A stretch of DNA of 9,903 nucleotides, taken from assembly GCA_041625575.1 (NCBI GenBank), contig JBFJTG010000116.1, positions 1-9,903 of the forward strand. Direction: 5' to 3'. Shown here piece by piece: positions 1 through 6,800 of this stretch (its first letter is position 1; every line of letters begins with the position of its first letter). The notes under the pieces were generated by a model that worked only from the letters and a program-made list of their open reading frames with translations, ran no database searches and was not told where the DNA came from. The position numbers and the translations under genes were made by a program. This DNA comes from Litorivivens sp041625575. Lineage in GTDB: Bacteria; Pseudomonadota; Gammaproteobacteria; Pseudomonadales; Spongiibacteraceae.

Positions 1-2903
1 AGACTGTAGCTAGAGGGATAGGTGGCGCCGGGAACACCGTTCATTACTTTCATAAAATGATCTTGCATGGGTTTCTGATCGTCTTCTGCGAAGAGATTAT
101 AAAAATCCTCTCCCTTCAGTTTGTCGAGATCGCTCTCGGAAATGCCAAAATGTTGCGTCATGGTAGGGTTTACATACTCCATGCTCGATGTATCAAAGCT
201 GTAAATGTAGGCACAGTTAAGACTGCTGTTGAGTATGTAGCTAATTTGATCTTTGTAAGCGATGCTGCTTTTTTCGTAAGACGCTATTTTTGTAATGTCC
301 GTCATGGTGCCCATGACTTTTATTGCTTGTTTCAAATCGTTGAAAGATACGACTGCATCCAGGGATACTATAATGTCCTGTTTTTCCTTCCCGAAAGACT
401 TGAATACGAAAGGCTGCTTAGCTTTGTTACTTAGCAGGTCCATCATATGTTGCTCAAGCGCATTCCTGTCGTCGGGGTGAGCCAAGCCAATAAAGGCTTC
501 GAACGAGGGTTGAAACGAGGCTTTGTCCAGATCAAAAAGGCTATAGCAGCCGTTACTCCAGTCTAATTGGCGAGTGCCAATGTCCCATAGCCAGGACCCC
601 ATATTGCCGATCCTTTCGGCGTCCTGAAGCAGGGTGTTGGATTGTTCGAGATTCCTGCGAAGGAGTTGGAGTTCCTGCTGTTGCTGGTCTTTCTCTTCGT
701 AGGCCATGCGCAGCTCTGCGTAGGCTGTTTGAAGTTCTTCATTCGTAGATTGCAGTTCTTCATTCGTAGTTTCCAGCTCTTCATTGGAACTTTGAAGTTC
801 TTCGTTGGAGCTTTGCAGCTCCTCATTCATTGATTGCATTTCTTCGTTGGAAGTTTCCAGCTCCTCAATGACATTTTGAAGTTGCTCTCGAGTGCGGCTT
901 AGAAGGCGCTCATGCTCAATCGAAATTTTTGAGCTGGAACTACTGCCGTAATCGTCGACATGATGGTGGGCGGTGTCGGATGCTTTTTCAATGCTACAGA
1001 AAATCAGGGTTAGTTTGCCAAGGGGAGAGGGGCGTTCGATCCGCATCAGGATAAGTTTTGCCCAGCAATCACTTCCGTCAAGCTTTAGCTTGTGAAAACC
1101 GGCGTCTTTATAGCGTTCTCCGTTATCGATCTGGTGGAGCGCAGACCTAAGTTCGATAGAGAGTTTAGGGTGGAAGTTCTTAAAGACGTTGTTGCTCGGA
1201 ACACCTTCGTTTCTAACTAGTAGCGGGTTGCTGCCTTCGGTAAAAACGATATCGTGATTTTCATTAATGAGTACGGAGTTGGGTAGGAGGACCTCTTTCA
1301 GTTTCTCCGTAATTACACTGGCATACTCATTCTCAAACTTCTGATGTGAGCCGACGTATTTCTCTGTCGGTATGTCCTTGGGTTCTACGTAATCTTCTAC
1401 CCGATGTTTCGTTGTAACTCGCTCCGGTGGAAGCTTTTTACCACTGTATATTGCCTCGTATATTTTGGCGCTTTTGGAGAGGTTTCGGTATTGTTCCTGA
1501 AACAAGCCAATGGACTCAGACAGACCAAGGAAGAGGAGACCTTTAGGGTTCAGCGCATAGTGAAAGACTGGTAAGGCTATCCGCTGCAACTCAGCTGTGA
1601 AATAGATCATTAGATTGCGGCAGCTGATTAGATCAAGTCGCAAAAAGGGTGGGTCATTGTTCAGGTCGTGTATTGAGAAGATAACCATTGATTTAATCGA
1701 TTTTGCAACTTCAAATACTTCATTTTCGCCCGTGAAGTACTTCTCGCGAATCTCATTGGGTAGGTTGTGGAGGGCAACCTCTGGATATACTGCTTTGCGT
1801 GCATAAGCAATCGAACGTTCGTCAATATCGGTAGCGAAGATCTGAATTTTGTATTCACTTGCCTTGTCGCCTAATATTTCGCTAACGATCATTGCGATGG
1901 AATAGGGTTCCTCGCCGGTCGAGCATCCTGCAGACCATATTCGTATGGTTTTGTCCTCCTTTTTCAGGAGGTAGTGGGTAAGTTCTTTTTGCAGTGTTTC
2001 GAATGCCCGGGCATCCCGGAAGAATGAAGTAACGCCGATAAGCATGTCGTTGAATAAGAACGATATCTCTTCCGATTGTTTGTTCAAACGCCGAACATAG
2101 TCTTGTGGATCCTTGATTCTAAGTGAGGTCATTCGTCGTGCAATACGGCGCAGTATTGTACTGTCTTTGTATAGGCTGAAATCGACTTTGGTTTGTTTTT
2201 TTAACAGGCGAATAATAGTGTTGTAGGTGTCTCGCGGGATAATATTGTCCGATGCATCATTACCGGTTCGCGGAAAACTGAGGATACTTTGGAGCTCATT
2301 GCCGATCTCGGAGGCGCTGACAATCAAGTCCACGTTCCCGGAATTAATTGCTGCATTTGGCATGCCGTCATACTTAGCCGACTTCGGGTCTTGTACTATC
2401 CCGAAGCCATTGTCTGCCTTAATCGCTCTTATACCCCGGCTGCCATCACTACCGGTGCCTGACAAAATAATACCGATGGAATGATCACCTTTCACCCTTG
2501 CAATCGACTCGAGCAGCATGTCGACAGATGGTCGAGGCGTTACACGGGTGTGCGGATATGTTGTCAGCTTGATTCGGTCGCCGGCAGCCAGTTCAATATT
2601 GTAGTTGGGTGGACAAATATAAATACAATTGGGGCGAAGCTGTTCATCATGCACCGCGGCGGAAATGGGTAGGGTTGAATCTTTTACCAATAGATCCACC
2701 ATCATGCTTTTGTGGGTAGGCGATAGATGTTGGGCGACAATAAAGCTCATGTTGAGGTCGGCAGGAAGGTTGGACACCATGACTTGGAGGGCCTCCAGAC
2801 CTCCGGCGCTAGCGCCGACACCAACCACAATCAGCTCGGGTGAAGTGTTACCTTCCGTTGAAGGGCTTTCATCTTTGTGCACAGTGCTTTGGTCAATACT
2901 CAT
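1..2903 (-). CDS. CheB-CheR-PAS fusion signalling protein (3' end outside window)
   Basis: This is a hybrid chemotaxis-type protein; 967 codons are visible without a stop and the C-terminus lies beyond position 1. Residues ~22-205 form a CheB methylesterase domain with no receiver domain in front of it; the catalytic triad is visible as Ser32 (GASAGG), His59 (AQHLSP) and Asp153 (GTGSDG). Residues ~225-495 form a CheR methyltransferase with the S-adenosylmethionine motif SAGCSTGEEP (324-333) and DLISCRN (424-430). After a degenerate PAS-like stretch (~545-655) comes a heptad coiled coil (~665-745), then a PAS domain from ERIGNMGSW (763) with an HPDD motif near 810, and a second PAS from ~890. 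CheB and CheR remove and add methyl groups on chemoreceptor glutamates; fusions of this layout often end in a kinase or GGDEF module, which cannot be seen here. The start at 2903 fits the first CheB strand; a weak GGAAG lies 12 nt upstream. No other chemotaxis gene is in view. Confidence 0.93.
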   Translation of the reverse strand, partial: MSIDQSTVHKDESPSTEGNTSPELIVVGVGASAGGLEALQVMVSNLPADLNMSFIVAQHLSPTHKSMMVDLLVKDSTLPISAAVHDEQLRPNCIYICPPNYNIELAAGDRIKLTTYPHTRVTPRPSVDMLLESIARVKGDHSIGIILSGTGSDGSRGIRAIKADNGFGIVQDPKSAKYDGMPNAAINSGNVDLIVSASEIGNELQSILSFPRTGNDASDNIIPRDTYNTIIRLLKKQTKVDFSLYKDSTILRRIARRMTSLRIKDPQDYVRRLNKQSEEISFLFNDMLIGVTSFFRDARAFETLQKELTHYLLKKEDKTIRIWSAGCSTGEEPYSIAMIVSEILGDKASEYKIQIFATDIDERSIAYARKAVYPEVALHNLPNEIREKYFTGENEVFEVAKSIKSMVIFSIHDLNNDPPFLRLDLISCRNLMIYFTAELQRIALPVFHYALNPKGLLFLGLSESIGLFQEQYRNLSKSAKIYEAIYSGKKLPPERVTTKHRVEDYVEPKDIPTEKYVGSHQKFENEYASVITEKLKEVLLPNSVLINENHDIVFTEGSNPLLVRNEGVPSNNVFKNFHPKLSIELRSALHQIDNGERYKDAGFHKLKLDGSDCWAKLILMRIERPSPLGKLTLIFCSIEKASDTAHHHVDDYGSSSSSKISIEHERLLSRTREQLQNVIEELETSNEEMQSMNEELQSSNEELQSSNEELETTNEELQSTNEELQTAYAELRMAYEEKDQQQQELQLLRRNLEQSNTLLQDAERIGNMGSWLWDIGTRQLDWSNGCYSLFDLDKASFQPSFEAFIGLAHPDDRNALEQHMMDLLSNKAKQPFVFKSFGKEKQDIIVSLDAVVSFNDLKQAIKVMGTMTDITKIASYEKSSIAYKDQISYILNSSLNCAYIYSFDTSSMEYVNPTMTQHFGISESDLDKLKGEDFYNLFAEDDQKPMQDHFMKVMNGVPGATYPSSYS
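693..866 (-). repeat. 21-bp degenerate tandem repeat encoding a coiled coil in the CheB-CheR protein
   Basis: Eight consecutive seven-residue units (residues ~680-737) of the form E-L-Q/E-S/T-x-N-E follow one another: ELETSNE, EMQSMNE, ELQSSNE (twice), ELETTNE, ELQSTNE, then the drifted ELQTAYA and ELRMAYE. At DNA level this is a degenerate 21-bp tandem repeat. The regular Leu/Met at one heptad position and the acidic/polar remainder predict a parallel coiled-coil dimer or signalling helix between the enzymatic half and the PAS sensors. The same NEELQ-type repeat is a known mark of CheB/CheR/PAS fusions. Confidence 0.85.
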
Positions 2904-3151
2904 TTTCGACTCAATCTTCCGTAGGTGAGTGCAGAAACCCTTGGTTCCGCTTGTACTACGTCGCAGAGATAAATTGAGACGCTGTTGTCCTTAACTAGCC
3001 TTGCTAGGGTGTGCTTTTGACTTAAGGTAAACACTATCGCATGCAGCAGTGGCGGGGTATGTGGGGTTTTACCTATGTAAAGCGACAAGGTACCTAGGTC
3101 ATAAGCCAATTAATGGAGATCTGCAGGCCAGGGTGGGGTGGCCAGGCAGTA
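2904..3151. other. Intergenic stretch without a convincing gene
   Basis: This 248-bp gap separates the sulfatase stop from the CheB-CheR start; both genes are on the minus strand. It holds a hairpin just after the sulfatase stop (listed separately), a small CTAGC-AAG-GCTAG inverted repeat at about 2996-3008, and a TTTAC/GTAAA inverted repeat near 3067-3080. I could not pick out a confident sigma-70 or flagellar sigma-28 promoter for the CheB-CheR gene. A 69-codon minus-strand frame from a TTG at 3109 ends in an ATGA overlap with the CheB-CheR start, but it has no ribosome binding site and no recognisable composition, so it is not called as a gene. Confidence 0.5.
3121..3149 (-). terminator. 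Imperfect hairpin directly after the sulfatase stop, possible terminator
   Basis: On the minus strand, 2 nt after the TAG at 3152-3154, CTGC and TGGCC arms pair with GGCCA and GCAG arms. This gives a 4+5 bp stem interrupted by a small bulge and closed by the loop CCCCACCC. The position immediately after the stop fits a transcription end or a 3' mRNA stabiliser. No run of T follows it, so a classical intrinsic terminator is not assured. Confidence 0.35.
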
Positions 3152-4984
3152 CTATGGCGCGCGACGGGACAATATGCGTAATAGCGCAGCACAAAGCACT
3201 ACAAAAAGAAGGCAATACAGTGCAACGCTTGGTGTCAACAGTCTAGCTGAGAGCCCGTTTCGAAGGACTTGTACACGCTGCTCATAGTTTTCAGGAATCG
3301 GAATCACGCCGTTTTCCTGAGTATAGCGCTCGTACTCATACAGAAGACCAGCAAAAATAGCGGGCTGAGATTCTTCCAATTCAAGGGTTTCGCCCGGATC
3401 TAAGGCGATATTGTACAGATGCCATTGACCATCATTACCGCTACCTCGATTTAACAGTATCTTGTAGTCGCCCTTAATTAGAGCAGCGTTGCCACCAATC
3501 TCGTAAGCTATGATGTCGTCCTGACCATAAACACCAAGAGCCTCTCCCTTAAGGATAGGGTTGAGATTTTTACCGGTGGGCACTTCTACGGTTTTACCCT
3601 TGTAGTTCGTCCCCGGATGTTTGGTGCCAGCAAGTTCGAGAATGGTTAAGGGCAAATCTTTAACAAAGGCCATCGCCGCGCTGGTCTTGCCCTGAGTCTC
3701 CGCAGCAAGCCCTGGACCGCTGATAATTAAGGGCACCCTCATACCGCCTTCGCCGGAATGAAACTTGTAGTGGCCCAGAGGGGACGCAGCAGCGCTGGCA
3801 AAGCTCGCACCAATCGTGTTGTAGCTACCGGCTTCACCCAGAGTATCGTATTCGTTGTTGTAGCCCTGCAGCATCATAAATAGTGGGAAAAACTTGGACA
3901 TAGTCGCGGGATCCGAAGGTTCCGGGCCATTATCCGAGGTAAAGACGATGATCGTGTTGTCGTATTCGCCGATTTCTTTGAGGTGAGCGATCAGTCGGCC
4001 AATATGAAAATCCATTGCATCGACCATGCCAGCGTAAACAGCCATACGCTTGGCGTTGTAGCGTTTTTCCTCTGGCGACAGGGCATCCCAGCTTGCCGTG
4101 CTATCCATTCGCTTCATCGGTGCATCGGCCGGCACCAATCCCAGTGCCTTGGCAGCGTTCATTCGTTGTTGGCGGAGAGCATCCCAGCCCTGCGTATAGG
4201 TTTCGATATATTTCTCGGTATATTCTCGAGGTGCCTGAACGGGTATGTGGACCGCCTGAAAAGCCACGTAGCTGAAAAAGGGCTTTCCGTCACCACGGGT
4301 GGCATCGATTTGCGCTATCGCCTTGTCGACTAAAAACTTGGATGAGTAGAAGTCTTCGGGAAGTTCAATGGCCTTACCATTCTCAAACCAGAGCGCTTTT
4401 TCATAGTTGGGTAAGTAGGACTTATTGGACCAGTTGTCTGCGCCGGAGAATGGCATCATGACCGTCTGATCGAAACCGCGATTAATAGGTTTCAAGCTGT
4501 CCTCTTTGTAGCCAAGATGCCACTTGCCGGACATTGAGGTGTGGTAGCCGGCATCTTTGAGCAAATTGGCAATGGTCACGACATTGCTATTCAAGCTACC
4601 GCGATAAAAAGGTGAGTGCGCTTGCTCTGGGGTCAGTGCCTCCGCGATGTTGGCCACTCCGGCGCGGTGACTGTCTACGCCTGTGAGCAGCATCGCTCGT
4701 GTCGGCGCGCAGCTCGGGGCCGTGTGATAATTACTGAATTTTAGGCCTCGCTCTGCCAGAGCCGTTAATGTGGGTGTGCTAATTTCGCTGCCGTAGGGCG
4801 CAATATCACTAAAACCGAGATCGTCGGCGAGAATGAGCAAAATATTGGGGCGCCGTTTGTCAGTTGCCTCAGCCATGCTTTCTGTCGCGATAGACCACGC
4901 ACTCAGGCATGGAAGCAGTAGGGCGAGTAGCACGCTTTTCGAGTGCAAAGTTAGCGGACTAAGCTTGCTGAGAGCAGTCTTCAT
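3152..4984 (-). CDS. Exported arylsulfatase (type I, formylglycine-dependent) with C-terminal membrane helix
   Basis: This 610-residue alkaline-phosphatase-superfamily sulfatase hydrolyses sulfate esters and resembles Pseudomonas AtsA in its core motifs. The catalytic motif is CAPTR (Cys92-Arg96), where Cys92 would be converted to formylglycine. The predicted calcium ligands are Asp54-Asp55 (ILADDLG) and Asp351-Asn352 (FTSDNG); Lys154 and His156 (GKWHLG), His246 (AVHIP) and Lys407 (HYKFHSGEGG) match the other active-site positions. Residues 1-38 look like a signal peptide (Lys-containing start, hydrophobic 18-30), supporting the first ATG and a periplasmic or surface location. Unusually, the last ~28 residues form a hydrophobic helix (about 585-604) followed by Arg-Arg, predicting an inner-membrane tether. 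No formylglycine-generating enzyme or radical SAM maturase is in the window. The upstream SD is poor. It is divergent from the GST operon and shares a promoter motif with it. The substrate is unknown. Confidence 0.93.
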   Translation of the reverse strand: MKTALSKLSPLTLHSKSVLLALLLPCLSAWSIATESMAEATDKRRPNILLILADDLGFSDIAPYGSEISTPTLTALAERGLKFSNYHTAPSCAPTRAMLLTGVDSHRAGVANIAEALTPEQAHSPFYRGSLNSNVVTIANLLKDAGYHTSMSGKWHLGYKEDSLKPINRGFDQTVMMPFSGADNWSNKSYLPNYEKALWFENGKAIELPEDFYSSKFLVDKAIAQIDATRGDGKPFFSYVAFQAVHIPVQAPREYTEKYIETYTQGWDALRQQRMNAAKALGLVPADAPMKRMDSTASWDALSPEEKRYNAKRMAVYAGMVDAMDFHIGRLIAHLKEIGEYDNTIIVFTSDNGPEPSDPATMSKFFPLFMMLQGYNNEYDTLGEAGSYNTIGASFASAAASPLGHYKFHSGEGGMRVPLIISGPGLAAETQGKTSAAMAFVKDLPLTILELAGTKHPGTNYKGKTVEVPTGKNLNPILKGEALGVYGQDDIIAYEIGGNAALIKGDYKILLNRGSGNDGQWHLYNIALDPGETLELEESQPAIFAGLLYEYERYTQENGVIPIPENYEQRVQVLRNGLSARLLTPSVALYCLLFVVLCAALLRILSRRAP

Positions 4985-5037
4985 TCGATCGACTCGTGTA
5001 GGTATGGAACACCAAGACCTGTGATAAGCAAATTGTT

Positions 5038-5066
5038 ATTATATTGGCACACAGAAAGCATTGAGC
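5038..5066 (-). promoter_or_regulatory. Predicted sigma-70 promoter of the sulfatase gene
   Basis: Reading the minus strand, a perfect TATAAT lies at 5043-5038, 54 nt from the sulfatase ATG. The -35 region is weak (GCTCAA with a 17-bp spacer or CTCAAT with 16). A weak -35 beside a perfect -10 is typical of a promoter that needs an activator. The element TGTGCCA sits one base upstream of the -10. Confidence 0.45.
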
Positions 5067-5100
5067 TTTTTGCTACCATCAATTGACATTAACTGTGCCA
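5045..5100. promoter_or_regulatory. Inverted repeat TGGCACA / TGTGCCA between divergent promoters
   Basis: A perfect 7-bp inverted repeat has its arms at 5045-5051 and 5094-5100, with centres 49 bp apart. Each arm abuts a -10-like hexamer facing outward: TATAAT (5043-5038, minus) and TATATT (5101-5106, plus). Each is also preceded by TCAAT on its own strand (5064-5060 and 5079-5083). The arrangement suggests paired operator half-sites, or a shared promoter architecture, serving both the sulfatase and the GST operon. No regulator gene is nearby. Confidence 0.45.
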
Positions 5101-5110
5101 TATATTTAAA
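5078..5110 (+). promoter_or_regulatory. Predicted promoter of the GST-crotonase operon
   Basis: Two overlapping readings are possible. A perfect -35 TTGACA (5083-5088) pairs with TTTAAA (5105-5110) over a 16-bp spacer. Alternatively, TATATT (5101-5106) is the -10, placed exactly as in the divergent sulfatase promoter, with the weak -35 ATCAAT (5078-5083, 17-bp spacer). Either would give a leader of roughly 95-100 nt before the ATG at 5214. Confidence 0.45.
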
Positions 5111-5213
5111 GTGGTGTACAGATTGCGCCTAAGGCGAGGCTTTATTCTAGGTGCGCGGCGTTTTGCCAAAGCTCTTCACGATGGCGATTTAAAATCCAAG
5201 AAAGGACCAATCT

Positions 5214-5897
5214 ATGATCGATTTGTACACTGCGCCTACCCCCAATGGCCATAAGGCTTCCTGCACTTTAGAGGCGCTGGAAATCCCCTATGAAACGCAT
5301 TTCGTCAACATTTCGGAAGGGGATCAGAAGAAACCTGAGTTTTTGGCAATTAACCCCAATGGCCGTATACCTGCCATTGTTGACCGCGACGCGGATAATT
5401 TCGCTATATTTGAATCGGGCGCCATCATGATTTACCTGGCGGAAAAAGCGGGCAAGCTGCTGCCGACGGACGCCAAGGGCCGCTCTCGCGTACTGCAATG
5501 GCTGATGTTCCAAATGGGCGGCGTGGGCCCAATGATGGGGCAGGCCAACGTCTTTTTCCGCTACTTCCCGGAAAAAATCCAGCCGGCAATCGATCGCTAT
5601 CAAAATGAATCCCGCCGCTTGTTTGAAGTGCTTGACGGCCATCTGGCCAAGCAAGAGTGGCTGGCTGATGACTATTCCATTGCCGACATCGCTAACTGGT
5701 GCTGGGTGAGAACCTATAAATGGTCCGGCGCGAAAATCGATGGCTTATCGCACTTACAGCGCTGGTTGGATGCGATGCAGCAACAGCCAGGTATGGCGAA
5801 GGGCATAGAAGTGCCCTTTAGTTTAGGCAATCTTCTCGAAGACGAGAAAGAGGCTGAAAATTTCGCTAACAACGCCCGAAATATCCTGCAGAAATAG
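5214..5897 (+). CDS. yfcG: Nu-class (YfcG/YghU-like) glutathione transferase / disulfide-bond reductase
   Basis: This 227-residue cytosolic GST-fold protein opens with MIDLYTAPTPNGHK, very close to E. coli YfcG. The Thr9-Pro-Asn11-Gly segment is the nu-class active-site motif; these enzymes lack the usual catalytic Tyr/Ser/Cys, bind two glutathiones or GSSG, and reduce disulfides or peroxides. The cis-proline is Pro53 (GRIPAIVD) and the gamma-glutamyl contact is Glu67-Ser68 (FESGAI). The helical C-terminal domain starts near residue 88 and carries LQWLMFQMGGVGPMMGQ and YSIADIANW, both typical of YfcG. Compared with the ~215-residue E. coli protein it has a slightly longer acidic/Asn-rich tail. 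The start is supported by AAAGGA seven bases before the ATG. It is the first gene of a probable operon with the crotonase (74-nt gap) and the double DsbA-fold protein. The class call is strong; the physiological substrate is unknown. Confidence 0.93.
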   Translation: MIDLYTAPTPNGHKASCTLEALEIPYETHFVNISEGDQKKPEFLAINPNGRIPAIVDRDADNFAIFESGAIMIYLAEKAGKLLPTDAKGRSRVLQWLMFQMGGVGPMMGQANVFFRYFPEKIQPAIDRYQNESRRLFEVLDGHLAKQEWLADDYSIADIANWCWVRTYKWSGAKIDGLSHLQRWLDAMQQQPGMAKGIEVPFSLGNLLEDEKEAENFANNARNILQK

Positions 5898-5915
5898 CCC
5901 TCGAACAAAGAAAAT

Positions 5916-5960
5916 GAGATCAAAGAACCTAAGATCACAGAACCTGAGATCAAAGAACCG
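5916..5960 (+). repeat. Three tandem 15-bp repeats (GAGATCAAAGAACCT) between GST and crotonase genes
   Basis: Units at 5916-5930, 5931-5945 and 5946-5960 differ at only one to three positions each and occupy most of the 74-nt intergenic gap. Each unit contains one GATC, so three potential Dam sites recur every 15 bp. A degenerate partial copy (GAACAAAGAAA) lies just before them. They do not form an obvious hairpin and end 11 nt before the crotonase ATG, so copy number would change the intergenic distance and possibly the translation context. Confidence 0.85.
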
Positions 5961-5971
5961 AGAGACTCTTA

Positions 5972-6748
5972 ATGACGCAATGCGAGCACGTTATAATCGA
6001 ACGTAGTGAACATGTGGTATCCATTAGCTGGAACCGCCCAGACAAGAAAAATGCTCTAACCCAGGTGATGTATGCAGCTGCGGCGCAGGCACTCAATGAG
6101 GCCTCTGCAGACGATACTGTGCGGGCTGTGCTTATCAGTGGCACCGACGATTGTTTTACAGCTGGCAATGACCTGGCGGATTTTCTCAATAGCCCGCCAG
6201 ATGGCGACGAAGCGCCCGTTTTTCAATTTTTGCGCGGCATCGCAACGTTTGAAAAGCCGCTAATCGCCGCTGTAAACGGCGTAGCCGTTGGGGTAGGTAC
6301 CACCATGCTTTTGCACTGTGACTTGGTGGTGGCCGCTGATAGCAGCATTTTCAGCTTGCCCTTTGTAAAGCTGGGACTGTGCCCGGAAGCCTCCTCAAGT
6401 TATTTACTGCCGCTGCTAGGCGGACATCAAAGGGCGGCAGAACTGTTAATGCTGGGTGAGCAATTTAATGCCGATACCGCAAAAGAGTGCGGGATAGTGA
6501 ACCGGGTGAGCACTGCGAGTGAATATAAAAGCGTGGCAGCTTCGCTCGCTAAGCAAATTGCTAGCTTGCCACCTGCATCGATACGCGCCACGAAAGCGCT
6601 ACTGAAGCAAAGCCATCAAGAAAATATAAACGCTCGTATGAAGCAAGAGGCAGACATTTTTGGCCAAATGCTCGTTCAGCCCGAAGCCATTGAAGCCATA
6701 TCGGCCTTTATGGAGCGTCGGCCGGCGGATTTTTCAAAGTTTGCCTAG
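5972..6748 (+). CDS. Enoyl-CoA hydratase/isomerase family protein (isomerase-like active site)
   Basis: This 258-residue crotonase-fold enzyme acts on acyl-CoA thioesters in the cytoplasm. Visible features are WNRPDKKNAL (20-29), the first oxyanion-hole loop FTAGNDLADF (62-71) and the second one GVAVGVGTTM (103-112). The two catalytic glutamates of classical enoyl-CoA hydratase appear to be missing: Thr (~111) and Phe131 occupy those positions by motif alignment. Instead Glu139 in LGLCPEASSS matches the single catalytic glutamate of delta3,delta2-enoyl-CoA isomerases (ECI2 type, PEGCSS). The likely reaction is therefore double-bond shifting during oxidation of unsaturated acyl-CoAs rather than hydration. 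A weak GAGAGA precedes the ATG. The gene sits between two GST-superfamily genes (74 nt and 52 nt gaps). The family is certain; isomerase versus hydratase is inferred from one residue. Confidence 0.92.
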   Translation: MTQCEHVIIERSEHVVSISWNRPDKKNALTQVMYAAAAQALNEASADDTVRAVLISGTDDCFTAGNDLADFLNSPPDGDEAPVFQFLRGIATFEKPLIAAVNGVAVGVGTTMLLHCDLVVAADSSIFSLPFVKLGLCPEASSSYLLPLLGGHQRAAELLMLGEQFNADTAKECGIVNRVSTASEYKSVAASLAKQIASLPPASIRATKALLKQSHQENINARMKQEADIFGQMLVQPEAIEAISAFMERRPADFSKFA

Positions 6749-6800
6749 CGCTACGACAGTCGCTCTTGGGCTGACCACAAAACAACGATAAGAGGCAGAC

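Noticed and set aside
57..434. Plus-strand open frame of 125 codons opposite the CheB-CheR-PAS gene
   Set aside because: It is antisense to clear PAS-domain coding sequence and its translation has no recognisable domain.
3983..4333. Two overlapping plus-strand open frames (116 and 86 codons) opposite the sulfatase
   Set aside because: The minus strand encodes conserved sulfatase sequence here; the plus-strand products have no family features or ribosome binding site.
5055..5069. AAAGC/GCTTT stem followed by T residues, considered as a terminator
   Set aside because: It lies between divergent promoters with no gene ending upstream, and the 5-bp stem is weak.
5126..5147. GCCT/AGGC hairpin followed by TTTATT in the leader of the GST operon, considered as an attenuator
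   Set aside because: The stem is only 4 bp and competes with an equally short alternative; too weak to call.
5268..5654. Minus-strand open frame of 128 codons opposite the YfcG-like GST
   Set aside because: It is a shadow of a strongly conserved gene on the plus strand.
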